NCBI GenBank assembly: GCA_021773075.1
Contig: JAJFKT010000033.1
Coordinates: 62,001-126,000, forward strand
Direction of reading: 5' to 3'
DNA from: Woeseiaceae bacterium
GTDB taxonomy: Bacteria > Pseudomonadota > Gammaproteobacteria > Steroidobacterales > Woeseiaceae
DNA: 64,000 nt
In this document: piece by piece, positions 31,919 to 44,222 of the stretch
Layout of the letters: each line of letters begins with the position of its first letter
Position numbering within the stretch: position 1 is the stretch's first letter
The notes under the pieces: model-generated
The model's database searches: none
What the model was told of the DNA's origin: nothing
The model's input: only the letters and a program-made list of their open reading frames with translations
Program-made: the position numbers and the translations under genes

Positions 31919-32851
31919 ATGGCCGCCAACTCAGTAAGTGCTCCACAAAACTTCCAGGACCTGATTCTCCGCTTGCAGGCATTTTGGGCCGCTCGCGGTT
32001 GTGTGATCATGCAGCCCTACGATATGCCCATGGGCGCGGGCACGTTTCACCCTGCTACTTTTCTACGCGCTGTAGGGCCCGAGCCCTGGAGTGCTGCTTA
32101 CGTGCAGCCGAGCCGCCGCCCCACAGATGGTCGCTACGGTGACAATCCCTTCCGACTGCAGCACTACTACCAGTATCAGGTCGCACTAAAGCCTTCGCCC
32201 GACAACATTCAGGAAATGTACCTGGACTCGTTGCGTGCAATCGGTCTCGACCCAACCGTGCATGACATTCGCTTTGTCGAAGACAACTGGGAATCGCCAA
32301 CGCTTGGCGCGTGGGGGCTCGGCTGGGAGGTTTGGCTGAATGGCATGGAAGTAACGCAGTTCACTTACTTTCAGCAGGTTGGTGGGCTCGAGTGTCGCCC
32401 GGTCACAGGGGAAATCACATACGGTCTCGAGCGGCTCGCAATGTACCTCCAGGACGTTGAAAGTATTTTTGATCTTGTCTGGACCGATGGCCCACTCGGC
32501 CGAATTACGTATGGCGACGTCTACCATCAAAACGAGGTTGAGCAATCCAAATACAATTTCGAAGAAGCGGATGTCGACTCGCTGTTCAATGCCTTCGATC
32601 ACACTGAGCACGAGGCGCGAAGACTCATCGAAATGAACCTCGCGTTGCCGGCCTACGAGCAAATGCTGGCCGCTTCACATACTTTTAATTTGCTGGATGC
32701 ACGCCAGGCCATTTCGGTAACGGAGCGGCAGCGATTCATTCTTCGTGTACGCGCGATGTCGCGCGCGGTTTGCGAGACCTACTACGCCAGCCGCGAGGCT
32801 CTGGGTTTCCCGATGGTTGAATCGGTTGCAAAGAGTGGTTCGCAGGAATGA
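31919..32851 (+). CDS. glyQ: Glycyl-tRNA synthetase alpha subunit
   Basis: 310 residues from ATG 31919. Class II synthetase alpha subunit: [20 protein letters not shown] and [20 protein letters not shown] at the start, [40 protein letters not shown], then the C-terminal helices ([20 protein letters not shown]). Makes Gly-tRNA together with the beta subunit, with which its stop overlaps (ATGA, 32848-32851). A -10-like TATACT lies at 31883-31888 without a clear -35. Confidence 0.97.
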   Translation: MAANSVSAPQNFQDLILRLQAFWAARGCVIMQPYDMPMGAGTFHPATFLRAVGPEPWSAAYVQPSRRPTDGRYGDNPFRLQHYYQYQVALKPSPDNIQEMYLDSLRAIGLDPTVHDIRFVEDNWESPTLGAWGLGWEVWLNGMEVTQFTYFQQVGGLECRPVTGEITYGLERLAMYLQDVESIFDLVWTDGPLGRITYGDVYHQNEVEQSKYNFEEADVDSLFNAFDHTEHEARRLIEMNLALPAYEQMLAASHTFNLLDARQAISVTERQRFILRVRAMSRAVCETYYASREALGFPMVESVAKSGSQE

Positions 32852-34935
32852 GCAAAAGCGCTGACTTTCTCGTAGAAATTGGTACCGAGGAATTGCCGCC
32901 GAAGGCGCTGCGTTCTTTAATGGACGCGTTCGGCGAAAAGCTACTTAGCGGCGTTGACGGCGCGCGGCTGACACACGGCGCCCTGGGGTCCTTCGCAAGT
33001 CCGCGACGATTGGCGGTGCTCATTCGCGGGCTTGCCGAACAACAAGAAGACCGGGCGATATCACAGAAAGGCCCACCGACGAAGATCGCTTTCGATGCCG
33101 ACGGAAAACCAACGCCAGCCGCGATGGCGTTCGCTAAAAAGTGTGGCGTAGACGTTGGCGAACTAAGCACCAACGAAACCGATAAGGGCGCCTGGCTGGC
33201 CTTCGAAAGTACAGAGGCGGGCAAGTCCGTTTCCGAGCTTCTTCCCGGCATCATCGAAGCCGCCCTCGGCGCGCTACCCATACCGCGACGCATGCGCTGG
33301 GGTTCGGGCGAGGCGGAATTCGTTCGGCCTGTGCACTGGGTCGTCCTCCTGCATGGCAATAAAACAATCGATGCCGATGTAATGGGCATTCCCGCTGGCA
33401 ACAAGTCACGTGGCCATCGCTTTCATTCATCGGGCCCGATAACGATCGAGTCGCCCGACACCTATCTCGAGACGCTTGAAAAAGACGGCTTCGTCATCGC
33501 CGACTTCGTGCGCCGGCGGGAAATGGTTCGGGTCGGCGTTGATGCTGCGGCAGCCGAGGCGGGCGGAGTTGCCGTTGGCGGTGAGGCTCTGTACGACGAG
33601 GTGGCCGCACTGGTTGAATGGCCGGTTCCCGTACTGGGTAGTTTTGAGGAAAAGTATCTGGAGCTACCGCGCGAAACGGTTACCTCAACGCTCACCGGCC
33701 ATCAGCGATACTTCCCGGTGGCCGACGATGCCGGCAGACTGCTGCCGAAGTTCGTCACGGTTGCAAACCTTGCAAGTAAAGACCCCAAGCAGGTACGCGA
33801 CGGAAACGAGCGCGTCATCCGGCCGCGCCTTGCCGACGCGGCGTTTTTCTGGGACAGCGATCGCCAGAAGACACTCGCGAGCCGCGAGGAGGGTCTTCAC
33901 GATGTCGTTTATCAGCAGGGTCTTGGCAGTATATTCGACAAGAGTAAGCGCACCGCCGACATCGCTAAATGGCTGGCCGAGAAGCTCGATCATGACAGCG
34001 CGAACGTTGTCCGCGCCGCCACTTTGGCGAAGTGCGACCTTGTTACGGGCATGGTCGGCGAGTTTCCGGAGTTACAGGGAACGATGGGTAGCTATTACGC
34101 AGCGGCTGATGGCGAGGCGGACGATGTGGCAGCGGCAATTGGTGAACACTATCGGCCACGCTTTGCTGGTGACGACCTCCCCGATTCCCGCGATGGGCAG
34201 ATTCTCGCAGTCTCGGATAAGCTGGACACGCTTGCCGGTGTATTTTCAATTGGCAAGAAGCCCAGCGGTAACCGCGACCCGTTCGGCTTGCGGCGCGCGG
34301 CACTTGGTATCGTTCGGATTCTCATCGAATGTGGAATTGACGCAGACCTCAAGGCATTGATCAATGAGGCGGTTGGTGCTCAGCCAAAGGGCAAACTCGA
34401 GAGCGACGTCATCGCTGCCGATTTGTATGCGTTCATTACTGACCGGTTGCGGCGCTACTTTCTGGACCGGGACTCAGGGCTCATGACGGAAACATTCGAT
34501 GCCGTCATGGTTCGGCAGCCAGCATCGTTACTCGACTTCGACCGTCGACTCGCGGCGGTACAGACCTTCGCGCGTCTTGAGCAGGCAGCGAGTCTCGCTG
34601 CAGCCAATAAGCGCATTGCCAATATTCTTCGAAAAGCCGGCGACCCAGGTGGTTTGCGCGTAAACAAGAAGCTACTTCGAGACGATGCGGAAATTGCACT
34701 ATTTAATGCGCTCGAAGGCGTGACCGAGAAAATTGGCCCGCTGCTTGAGGTGCGTAATTATGCCGGGGTGCTCAATGAGCTTGCGGACCTTCGTGATCCG
34801 GTCGACCGCTTCTTCGATGACGTCATGGTGATGGCTGATGACGAGGATGTTCGCAACAATCGCCTCGCCTTGCTCAGCGCGCTCCGAGCACTGTTTCTGG
34901 ATGTCGCCGATATTTCGCGGCTTTCGATCGGCTAG
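32848..34935 (+). CDS. glyS: Glycyl-tRNA synthetase beta subunit
   Basis: 695 residues. N-terminal signature [16 protein letters not shown], then [45 protein letters not shown] and FVTVANL, HD-like middle [20 protein letters not shown] and the C-terminal anticodon-binding domain ([20 protein letters not shown]). Tetramer with GlyQ. Coupled to glyQ by a 4-bp overlap and followed 2 bp later by gmhB. Confidence 0.97.
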   Translation: MSKSADFLVEIGTEELPPKALRSLMDAFGEKLLSGVDGARLTHGALGSFASPRRLAVLIRGLAEQQEDRAISQKGPPTKIAFDADGKPTPAAMAFAKKCGVDVGELSTNETDKGAWLAFESTEAGKSVSELLPGIIEAALGALPIPRRMRWGSGEAEFVRPVHWVVLLHGNKTIDADVMGIPAGNKSRGHRFHSSGPITIESPDTYLETLEKDGFVIADFVRRREMVRVGVDAAAAEAGGVAVGGEALYDEVAALVEWPVPVLGSFEEKYLELPRETVTSTLTGHQRYFPVADDAGRLLPKFVTVANLASKDPKQVRDGNERVIRPRLADAAFFWDSDRQKTLASREEGLHDVVYQQGLGSIFDKSKRTADIAKWLAEKLDHDSANVVRAATLAKCDLVTGMVGEFPELQGTMGSYYAAADGEADDVAAAIGEHYRPRFAGDDLPDSRDGQILAVSDKLDTLAGVFSIGKKPSGNRDPFGLRRAALGIVRILIECGIDADLKALINEAVGAQPKGKLESDVIAADLYAFITDRLRRYFLDRDSGLMTETFDAVMVRQPASLLDFDRRLAAVQTFARLEQAASLAAANKRIANILRKAGDPGGLRVNKKLLRDDAEIALFNALEGVTEKIGPLLEVRNYAGVLNELADLRDPVDRFFDDVMVMADDEDVRNNRLALLSALRALFLDVADISRLSIG

Positions 34936-34937
34936 GC

Positions 34938-35498
34938 ATGCCGGAACAGCTGACGAAAAAAGGGCTGGTGATTCTGGATCGCGATGGCGTGATCAATCAG
35001 GATTCGAAAGAATTCGTTAAGTCAGCCGATGAGTGGCTTCCGCTGCCGGGCAGCATTGATGCGATCGCCGCGCTGTCCCTCGCCGGTTATAGTGTTGCTG
35101 TCGCGAGCAATCAGTCCGGTCTTGCCCGTGGACTGTTTGATATCGATACGCTTGATGCAATGCATGACAAGCTTCGAGGCCTGGTCGCCGACGCTGGCGG
35201 CTCCGTCGACCATATCGTGTTTTGTCCACACGGCCCCGACGACGACTGCGATTGTCGCAAGCCGAAGCCGGGATTGCTGCTACAGATCGCTGATCACTTC
35301 GGCACGGCGTTGGGCACCACCCCCCTGATTGGCGATTCTTTGCGCGACCTGGAGGCAGCGGTCGCAGTCGGTGCTCGGCCGATACTCGTTCGCACGGGCA
35401 ACGGCGCCGAAGCGGAGCAACAACTGTCTGCGAAGATGGGCTGTGTCGATATCTTCGACGACCTTGCGGCGGCGGTTGCATTTTTGATCGCAGAGTAG
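34938..35498 (+). CDS. gmhB: D-glycero-beta-D-manno-heptose 1,7-bisphosphate 7-phosphatase
   Basis: 186 residues. HAD phosphatase of LPS core heptose synthesis: DxD-type nucleophile in LVILDRDGVINQDS, VASNQSGLARGLF, the GmhB zinc site CPHGPDDDCDCRKPKPG, and the end motif LIGDSLRDLEAAVAVGA. Starts 2 bp after the glyS stop and is followed 3 bp later by the acyltransferase gene. Confidence 0.93.
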   Translation: MPEQLTKKGLVILDRDGVINQDSKEFVKSADEWLPLPGSIDAIAALSLAGYSVAVASNQSGLARGLFDIDTLDAMHDKLRGLVADAGGSVDHIVFCPHGPDDDCDCRKPKPGLLLQIADHFGTALGTTPLIGDSLRDLEAAVAVGARPILVRTGNGAEAEQQLSAKMGCVDIFDDLAAAVAFLIAE

Positions 35499-35501
35499 CT
35501 G

Positions 35502-36242
35502 ATGTTTCGAGCGCTAAAGTCTCTGGTTTTTTTCGTCTTCGCTTATGCTTCGGGCATGTTGTTTGCGGCCTTTGCTTTGTTGTTTTTTTGGGCGCCGCAT
35601 GATTTCCTTTGGAGCGTCGTGACGACGTATTGCCGTCTGTTGCTCTGGGCGGGCGAGTTTTTTTGCGGCCTTAGAGTCATCGCCGAGGGGCAGGAACACC
35701 TGCCCGATACCGCAAGCGTCATCATGATTAAGCACTCTACGGCGCTCGAGACTTACGGTCACGTGCCGTTTTTTCCCAAGACCGCGTGGGTAATCAAGCG
35801 AGAGATTCTGTGGATCCCGATTTTCGGTTGGGCGCTGAAGCTTGTGTTTCGCCCTATTGCCATTGACCGCCGTGTGGGCCGGCGCGCCGTGAAGCAGGTG
35901 ATCCAACAGGGAATGGAAAAGCTCGCCGCGGGGACCTGGGTAAGCGTTTTCCCGGAGGGGACCCGCATGGCCGCCGGCAAAACGCAAACCTATGGCGTCA
36001 GCGGGGCGGCGCTGGCGAGGGAGGCCGGCGTACTGATTGTTCCTGTTGCACACAATGCGGGAGATTTGTGGCAGCGCCGCGAGCTAAGCAAGCGACCCGG
36101 TACGATTCGTTTTTGCATAGGCCCGCCTATCGACCCTTCAACACAGTCACCCAAGGAGACTAATCTTTTGGTTCAGGGGTGGATTGAGAACAAGATGTTG
36201 GAGATCAGCACCGAGTATCAACAAACTGAGGGCAAAGAATGA
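35502..36242 (+). CDS. plsC: 1-acyl-sn-glycerol-3-phosphate acyltransferase (PlsC family)
   Basis: 246 residues. An N-terminal membrane segment (SLVFFVFAYASGMLFAAFALLFFWA) is followed by the acyltransferase domain. The catalytic box reads KHSTALET (Hx4E rather than Hx4D), as in many proteobacterial homologues, then WIPIFGWALKLVFRPIAIDR and VFPEGTRMA. It acylates lysophosphatidic acid at the inner membrane. The stop overlaps the next start (ATGA, 36239-36242). Confidence 0.9.
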   Translation: MFRALKSLVFFVFAYASGMLFAAFALLFFWAPHDFLWSVVTTYCRLLLWAGEFFCGLRVIAEGQEHLPDTASVIMIKHSTALETYGHVPFFPKTAWVIKREILWIPIFGWALKLVFRPIAIDRRVGRRAVKQVIQQGMEKLAAGTWVSVFPEGTRMAAGKTQTYGVSGAALAREAGVLIVPVAHNAGDLWQRRELSKRPGTIRFCIGPPIDPSTQSPKETNLLVQGWIENKMLEISTEYQQTEGKE

Positions 36243-37891
36243 ATTCACCGATCACCTGCGTACTTATTGCCGCGATTGTTCTGACTGCCTGCGCGCGCCC
36301 GCCCACGGACACTAGTGCCGATGAGGCCGAGCTCGCCCTCGACTTGATTACACAAGAACGGCTCGAGGCGCATGTTGCGTATCTGGCCGATGACGCTCGG
36401 CGCGGCCGGCGCCCCGGGGAGCCGGGTTACGATGATGCCGCGGCTTACGTCGCCGAGCAGATGGCCGCCATGGGCGTTTCGGCTGGCGGTTCCGATGGCT
36501 GGTACCAGCAGGTCACGCTTCGTCGTTACAAGCTGGACACCGAGAAAGCTGCGATGAGCATTCATCGGGACACTGAAGACATCGCGCTTACATATCGCGA
36601 CGAGTTTGCGATGAGCGCGGACGAGGTTCGCGTTGAATCTTCGGTTCGCGGTCAGGTCGCGTATGTGGGTTTTGGGGTGCATGCACCCGAGTTCGGCTAC
36701 TCGGATTACGATGGCATCGACGTGAGCGGGAAGATCATCGCTCTTTTTCGGGGCGCACCTGACATTATCGAAGGCAGCGCCCGCGCCTACCACGCCTCTT
36801 CCAGGGTGAAGGTGCGAGAGGCAATCGCCCGCGGTGCGATTGGAGCCCTCACTTTACGCTCAAGGAAGGCGGAGGAGCGTCGAACGTGGGAAAAGAGCAA
36901 GCCTCGATTTGGGCGTCGCGCATCGATGACCTGGATCAATGATGCCGGTGAGGCCGCCAATTATCATCCTGAACTTCGTGCGTTCGGCTTCTTAAGTATT
37001 CCTACGGCCGAGAGATTGTTTGGTGTTTCGCCATTGAGCTTCGAAGAGGCCCACGCGGCAAGCCTTAATAGCACGCAAGCTTCAGCGCTATTGACCGCCG
37101 AGGTTTCAATGCATGTTGGCAGCACACATTCGACGATCTCCAGCCCGAATGTAGTCGGCGTCGTTCGCGGCACAGACCCTGAGCTCGCCGACGAGTACGT
37201 CGTCTATACCGCACACCTCGATCATCTTGGCGCAAGAGACGAAGATGACGGCGAGGATGCGATCGACAACGGCCTCTATGACAATGCAATGGGGGTTGCG
37301 CTGATGCTGGAAACCGCGCGGGTGATTGCCGCCGCGCCACCGAAGCGGTCCGTCATGTTTATTGCGCTTACGGCAGAAGAAAGCGGTTTGCTCGGGTCGG
37401 ATTTTTTCGTCAACAACCCCACCGTTCCGGTTGATGCACTGGTTGCAAACATTAATCTCGATATGCCGTTGTTCTTATACCCGCTGGCTGATCTGGTTGC
37501 TTTTGGTTCGCAGCACTCTTCGCTTCAGGGGGTGGTTAAGGCATCCGCCCGACAGGAAGGGTTTGAGCTTTCACCAGATCCGATGCCTGAAGAAAACCTG
37601 TTTATTCGCAGCGACCAGTATTCTTTTGTGCGCCAGGGCGTCCCCGCTATTTTCTTGGTTTCCGGGTTCGCCTCCAGCGACGAGGAGGTGGACGGTGAAG
37701 CGCTGTTTCGCGATCACCTGAATAATCATTATCATGAGCCGAGTGACGACCTGAGTCGACCCATTGACTGGCCGTCCGCGGTTCGGTTTGCGCGCGCGCA
37801 CACGCGTATGGGCTTTATTGTCGCGAGTGCCCGCGAGCGGCCGAGCTGGAATGAAGGCGACTTCTTCGGCGAGCGCTTTGGCCGCCAGTAG
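36239..37891 (+). CDS. M28 family metallopeptidase, lipoprotein
   Basis: 550 residues. Lipoprotein signal (VLIAAIVLTAC, lipobox LTAC). A PA-like domain (VAYVGFGVHAPEFGYSDYDG, VSGKIIALFRGAP) is followed by the M28 zinc-peptidase domain: AHLDHLGARDEDD, DAIDNGLYDNAMGVALMLET, ALTAEESGLLGSDFF with catalytic Glu pair, and a late His near NNHYHEPSDD. It probably trims peptides in the envelope. Coupled to plsC. Confidence 0.92.
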   Translation: MNSPITCVLIAAIVLTACARPPTDTSADEAELALDLITQERLEAHVAYLADDARRGRRPGEPGYDDAAAYVAEQMAAMGVSAGGSDGWYQQVTLRRYKLDTEKAAMSIHRDTEDIALTYRDEFAMSADEVRVESSVRGQVAYVGFGVHAPEFGYSDYDGIDVSGKIIALFRGAPDIIEGSARAYHASSRVKVREAIARGAIGALTLRSRKAEERRTWEKSKPRFGRRASMTWINDAGEAANYHPELRAFGFLSIPTAERLFGVSPLSFEEAHAASLNSTQASALLTAEVSMHVGSTHSTISSPNVVGVVRGTDPELADEYVVYTAHLDHLGARDEDDGEDAIDNGLYDNAMGVALMLETARVIAAAPPKRSVMFIALTAEESGLLGSDFFVNNPTVPVDALVANINLDMPLFLYPLADLVAFGSQHSSLQGVVKASARQEGFELSPDPMPEENLFIRSDQYSFVRQGVPAIFLVSGFASSDEEVDGEALFRDHLNNHYHEPSDDLSRPIDWPSAVRFARAHTRMGFIVASARERPSWNEGDFFGERFGRQ

Positions 37892-37895
37892 TAAA

Positions 37896-37918
37896 AAGGG
37901 CCCCTGAACGGGGCCCTT
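37896..37918. terminator. Bidirectional terminator
   Basis: AAGGGCCCC-TGAAC-GGGGCCCTT: a 9-bp perfect stem with a 5-base loop, with a run of A before and TT after. It lies between the convergent M28 gene (ends 37891) and M13 gene (ends 37944). Confidence 0.85.
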
Positions 37919-37943
37919 CGCTTGTTGCTAACAATGGTCGGTG

Positions 37944-39995
37944 CTACCAAATCTTGACCCGCTCTTCGGGTGCCAGGTAAAGCGCATCATCCGGGCTCAC
38001 GTCAAACGCTTTGTAGAAGGCCGGAACATTTCGTACCGAACCGTTCGCACGATACTTTGACGGCGAGTGTGGATCGGTTCCGATCTGCAGGCGCAATGTT
38101 TCGTCGCGGTATTTGCCGGCCCACACCTGGCCGAAACCAAGAAACACTCTCTGTGTCGCGGTAAACCCATCGATAACAGGCGGCTCTTCATCGCCGAGTG
38201 ACATTTGGTAGGCAAGCAGTCCAATGCTGATGCCGCCGAGATCCCCGATGTTCTCACCCAGGGTGAATTCGCCATTTACATTCAGGTCGTCGAAAGGGGC
38301 AAAGGCGTTGTACTGTTCAACGAGCTTGCCGGTGCGCACTTTGAATTCTGCGAGATCTTCGTCGGTCCACCAGTTACGTGCCACGCCGTCACCATCAAAT
38401 GTGCTGCCGGAGTCGTCGAAGCCGTGGCCGATTTCGTGACCGATAACCGCGCCAATGCCACCGTAGTTCACGGCCTCCTCGGCTTCGAGATCAAAGAACG
38501 GTGGCTGCAGAATCGCGGCCGGGAAAACGATCTCGTTCAGAAGCGGGTTGTAGTAAGCGTTGACCGTCTGCGGCGTCATGCCCCACTCGGTTCGGTCGAC
38601 GGGACCGTTGTGTCGATCCTTTTGGCGCTCATACTCTGCCAGTGACGCCCGCTCGACGTTTCCGAAGTAATCATCCGCTTCGATCTCGAGCGCCGAATAG
38701 TCGCGCCATTCGTCTGGGTAACCGATTTTCGGCGTGAACTTTGATAGCTTGTCTAGAGCCTGCAGCTTGGTTTCGTCAGACATCCAGTCAAGCTCTTTGA
38801 TGCTTTTCTCATAAGCGTTTACGAGATTGCCAACGAGGGTGAGCATCCGCTCTTTCGCCTCAGGCGGGAAGTGCCGCTTCACGTATACCTTGCCAACAAC
38901 CTCTCCAAGCATGCCGTTTACAGAGTTGACGCCACGGCGCCACATCGCGCGCTGCTCTTCGGTGCCGGACAGCGTCTTACCATAGAAGTCGAAGTTTTGA
39001 TCATCGATGGCCGTTGTAAGTCGGTTGGTTGTGCTGTTGAGCGCGACCCATCGCAGGTATGTCTTCCAGGTGTCGATGTCCGTGTCCTGGATGATTCCAT
39101 CCAGAGCCTTAACATAGTCTTCGGTCAGAAACGCCAGCTCGCTTAATTCAAGATCCTGCAGGCCGCCCGCTTCAAAATAGCGGTCCCAATTGAAATTAGG
39201 CATGACCTCAGTGAGTTCGTCGACAGGTATGGCCTTGAAGTTTGCTGCGAAATTACGGAACTGCTCTTTCGTCATATTCTCGTTCGCGAGGCGCGTTTCG
39301 AGGGCCATAATCGATTCCGCAGCGTCCGCGCCGCCATCGACGTTCGCGAGGTCGAACATTGCTTCAATGTGAGCAACGTACTTGCTGCGAATCTCGTCAG
39401 CGCGCTCGCCGTCCTCGAAGTAGTATTCACGATCCGGCAAACCCAGACCGCTTTGGGACACGACAACCGTATATCGAGTTGGATCCCTGAAGTCCTCAAT
39501 CTGGCCAAAGGCCATCGGCGCGTCGATCCCGCGCTTCATTACGTCCCCGAAATAGGCAGCAAGATCATCGTGGTTCTGGATGGCCGTGATCTTTTCGAGC
39601 TCGGGCTGAAGCGGCTCCATACCGCGCGCGTCCCTGGTTTCCGTGTCCATAAAGGATTTATACAGATCGCCAACCTTTTGTTCGTCTGTCCCTTTCGCGA
39701 AGTCACCGGTTGCAGATTCTTCGATGATTAATTTCACGTTGTCCTGCGATGCGTCACGCAAGAGATCGAAAGCCCCAAAGCGGCCCTTGTCCGCGGGAAT
39801 TTCCGCTTGCTCGACCCAGGTACCGTTAACGTATGAAAAGAAATCGTCGCCCGGTCGCACGGCCGTATTCATATTGGCGACCGTAATTCCCGAGCGCAGC
39901 TCTTTTGCTTGCGTTGCACCGGGTTGTTCGGCCTCTTGTTGTCCGCACGCAGTGATGAATAACAGCGCAGCAGCGCTGGTGAGTATTTTGTTCAC
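37944..39995 (-). CDS. M13 family (neprilysin-like) metallopeptidase, lipoprotein
   Basis: 683 residues from a GTG at 39995, with GGGGAAGAAC just upstream. Lipoprotein signal SAAALLFITAC. The domain includes NGTWVEQAEIPADKGRFGAF near the start, NAYYNPLLNEIVFPAAILQP and the zinc motif GHEIGHGFDDSGS, then the third ligand in GENIGDLGGISI, and the C-terminal M13 signature (HSPSKYRANGSVRNVPAFYK). Exported endopeptidase attached to a membrane. Coding strand opposite the M28 gene. Confidence 0.94.
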   Translation of the reverse strand: MNKILTSAAALLFITACGQQEAEQPGATQAKELRSGITVANMNTAVRPGDDFFSYVNGTWVEQAEIPADKGRFGAFDLLRDASQDNVKLIIEESATGDFAKGTDEQKVGDLYKSFMDTETRDARGMEPLQPELEKITAIQNHDDLAAYFGDVMKRGIDAPMAFGQIEDFRDPTRYTVVVSQSGLGLPDREYYFEDGERADEIRSKYVAHIEAMFDLANVDGGADAAESIMALETRLANENMTKEQFRNFAANFKAIPVDELTEVMPNFNWDRYFEAGGLQDLELSELAFLTEDYVKALDGIIQDTDIDTWKTYLRWVALNSTTNRLTTAIDDQNFDFYGKTLSGTEEQRAMWRRGVNSVNGMLGEVVGKVYVKRHFPPEAKERMLTLVGNLVNAYEKSIKELDWMSDETKLQALDKLSKFTPKIGYPDEWRDYSALEIEADDYFGNVERASLAEYERQKDRHNGPVDRTEWGMTPQTVNAYYNPLLNEIVFPAAILQPPFFDLEAEEAVNYGGIGAVIGHEIGHGFDDSGSTFDGDGVARNWWTDEDLAEFKVRTGKLVEQYNAFAPFDDLNVNGEFTLGENIGDLGGISIGLLAYQMSLGDEEPPVIDGFTATQRVFLGFGQVWAGKYRDETLRLQIGTDPHSPSKYRANGSVRNVPAFYKAFDVSPDDALYLAPEERVKIW

Positions 39996-40015
39996 GTTCT
40001 TCCCCTTTTTTGCTT

Positions 40016-40435
40016 TTACTGTTCGGCTTTCTCGCCGAGATCTATGAGTTCTTTTGCCTGGCCGCTGGTTAATTCGTACAGGCGTTCGATGCGGCAGCCA
40101 CGATAGGTGTCGAAACGTGCGCGTATGAGGTTCCTGTCATGCCGAATATCCGGCGTTATTTGTCGGTCATCGAGCTCTATGCAGCGGCGGTTGAACGAGG
40201 CCAAATAGGAGCTCTTCCTGTCGGAAAGTATGATGTGGCGATCCGTTATGACCTTGTGGTTTATTTCTCGCCGAGCTCGAATCATGTCGATACTCTGCAG
40301 TTGCGTGACCGTAATGAAGTCTTCTATCGCGTCGTTTTTGGCGACAGCTCCCAGCTCTTCCTGGGTGCCCGCACAGGCTGCAAGCAGTACGGCCAGGATG
40401 ACAATTGAGTGCGCTTTCACGGGAAGATTCCTCAT
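40016..40435 (-). CDS. DUF6491-like lipoprotein
   Basis: 139 residues. Lipobox LAAC after SIVILAVLLAACAG. The domain has FNRRCIELDDRQITPDIRHD and a cysteine pair (RCIEL and YRGCRIERLYELTSG) reminiscent of DUF6491 lipoproteins. Function unknown. It lies 20 bp upstream of the M13 peptidase gene, on the same strand, and may be cotranscribed. Confidence 0.72.
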   Translation of the reverse strand: MRNLPVKAHSIVILAVLLAACAGTQEELGAVAKNDAIEDFITVTQLQSIDMIRARREINHKVITDRHIILSDRKSSYLASFNRRCIELDDRQITPDIRHDRNLIRARFDTYRGCRIERLYELTSGQAKELIDLGEKAEQ

Positions 40436-40581
40436 TAGTTTCTTTGATGCATTTCACGAAGAATTCGTTGCATTTATTTCGCACATATCGGGCGAATCAT
40501 CGGGTGTTGGATACCTCGCGCTGCGCGCGAACGTGTCGCCATCGTGGTGCTAACTGGCGCGATCGTCGTCGAAGCTTCTGG

Positions 40582-43029
<2,448 letters not shown>

Positions 43030-43113
43030 TCAAAACTTAACCGACGCATTGTAACAAAATAGGCCTCTCAGAGCCCCCTCAAAAGTTTCTTTTTTAAGGT
43101 ATTTTGCGCCATT

Positions 43114-44211
43114 TCAATCGCCTTTATTTACCGGTTCGGAAATAACTTGATCGGCGGCTGTGACGGTTCCGTGTTCCACGTGGAACATCTTCGGGGCCTC
43201 TGGAAAAACCAGGGCCCTCGGGTCGAGGCTCGTAGCCACCACCTGGCACCCGAGCGCCGAGACAGCCGTGATCAGGCGTCCGACCGAGTCACTATCCAGC
43301 TCCGCCGCCGGGTCATCAAGCAGCAACAGCAGTGGTTTCTCAAGCGCGGCCTGCGCCGTCTCGGTCGCCGCCAATATCATCGCACTTGCCAGCAACTTCT
43401 GCTGACCGCGCGACACCAACTTGCGCGCCTGGCGGTCATCGTAAACAACCCTCAAGTCAGCCCGGTGCGGGCCCGCCTGCGTAGAACCCATTTGCAGTTC
43501 GCGCTCGATGTTGTCATTCAGCGCCTCATCCAGGCCCTTTTCCTTTGGCCAGCCTCGCTGATATGCAAACTCCAGCTCAGTCTCCAGCAAGGCCCGGCCG
43601 TGCTCCTGCAGGCTCGCCAGCGTCAGCTCAAGCACCGCTTTACGAGATTCATCCAACTTTTCGGCCAGGTCGGTAAACTCAGCATTCCAACTCCGAATGA
43701 CGGCTTCGCCGGAGCGGGCTTTCAGCGCCGCGTTTCGTTGTTTCAGTGCCCGCCGGAAGCGACGCCAGATCATCAGGTGGTCATGTTCCACGTGGAACGC
43801 GATCCAATCCAGGAAGCGCCGCCGTAATTCCGGCCCGCCGGCTATCAGATTATGTACCTCGGGATCGATGACCTGCAGCGGAAGGATCTCGGCGAGCGCC
43901 GCAGCCCCCGGCGAATCTTCCCCACCTATTCTCACCTCAAGTCCATCCTTGCTATTTCGAACTCCGACACTGGTTCGCCCGTGCTCTCGCTCAAGCTCAC
44001 CAAACAGCACGAAATCCCCCTCCCCGTGCCGCGTTAGCTGCGGAGTGCTTGCGCCGCGAAACGACTTTCCACGTCCCAAATACGCCAACGCCTCCAGAAG
44101 ACTCGTCTTCCCGGAGGCGTTCACACCACTGATCAAATTGAACCTTGGAGCAAGCTCCAACTCGACCGATTCCAGACAACGAAAGTTGGTGGCCCGAAAA
44201 AGGCTGATCAT
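43114..44211 (-). CDS. recF: DNA replication and repair protein RecF
   Basis: 365 residues from ATG 44211; the frame extends into dnaN but the family start is here (MISLFRATNFRCLESVELEL). Walker A in SGVNASGKTSLLEALAYLGRG, signature KLVSRGQQKLLASAMILA, Walker B LLLLDDPAAELD. It loads RecA at gaps. Starts 11 bp after dnaN. Two parS sites lie inside its coding region, encoding the two FHVEH pentapeptides. Confidence 0.97.
   Translation of the reverse strand: MISLFRATNFRCLESVELELAPRFNLISGVNASGKTSLLEALAYLGRGKSFRGASTPQLTRHGEGDFVLFGELEREHGRTSVGVRNSKDGLEVRIGGEDSPGAAALAEILPLQVIDPEVHNLIAGGPELRRRFLDWIAFHVEHDHLMIWRRFRRALKQRNAALKARSGEAVIRSWNAEFTDLAEKLDESRKAVLELTLASLQEHGRALLETELEFAYQRGWPKEKGLDEALNDNIERELQMGSTQAGPHRADLRVVYDDRQARKLVSRGQQKLLASAMILAATETAQAALEKPLLLLLDDPAAELDSDSVGRLITAVSALGCQVVATSLDPRALVFPEAPKMFHVEHGTVTAADQVISEPVNKGD
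43172..43187. promoter_or_regulatory. parS site 1 (chromosome partitioning)
   Basis: TGTTCCACGTGGAACA, a perfect 16-bp palindrome identical to the Pseudomonas-type parS bound by ParB. It lies within the 3' end of recF and encodes FHVEH. Confidence 0.92.
43784..43799. promoter_or_regulatory. parS site 2, one mismatch
   Basis: TGTTCCACGTGGAACG, 15 of 16 positions of site 1 with the final A replaced by G. It lies mid-recF, 612 bp from site 1, and also encodes FHVEH. Confidence 0.82.
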
Positions 44212-44222
44212 CCTATCGCGCC

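Noticed and set aside
32736-33404. Minus-strand ORF across glyQ/glyS
   Set aside because: Antisense shadow of a well-supported glyS; low-complexity serine and alanine composition.
40436-40581. Gene upstream of gyrB 3' end
   Set aside because: 146 bp with no plausible frame; GC-rich repeats CGCGCTGCGCGCG only.
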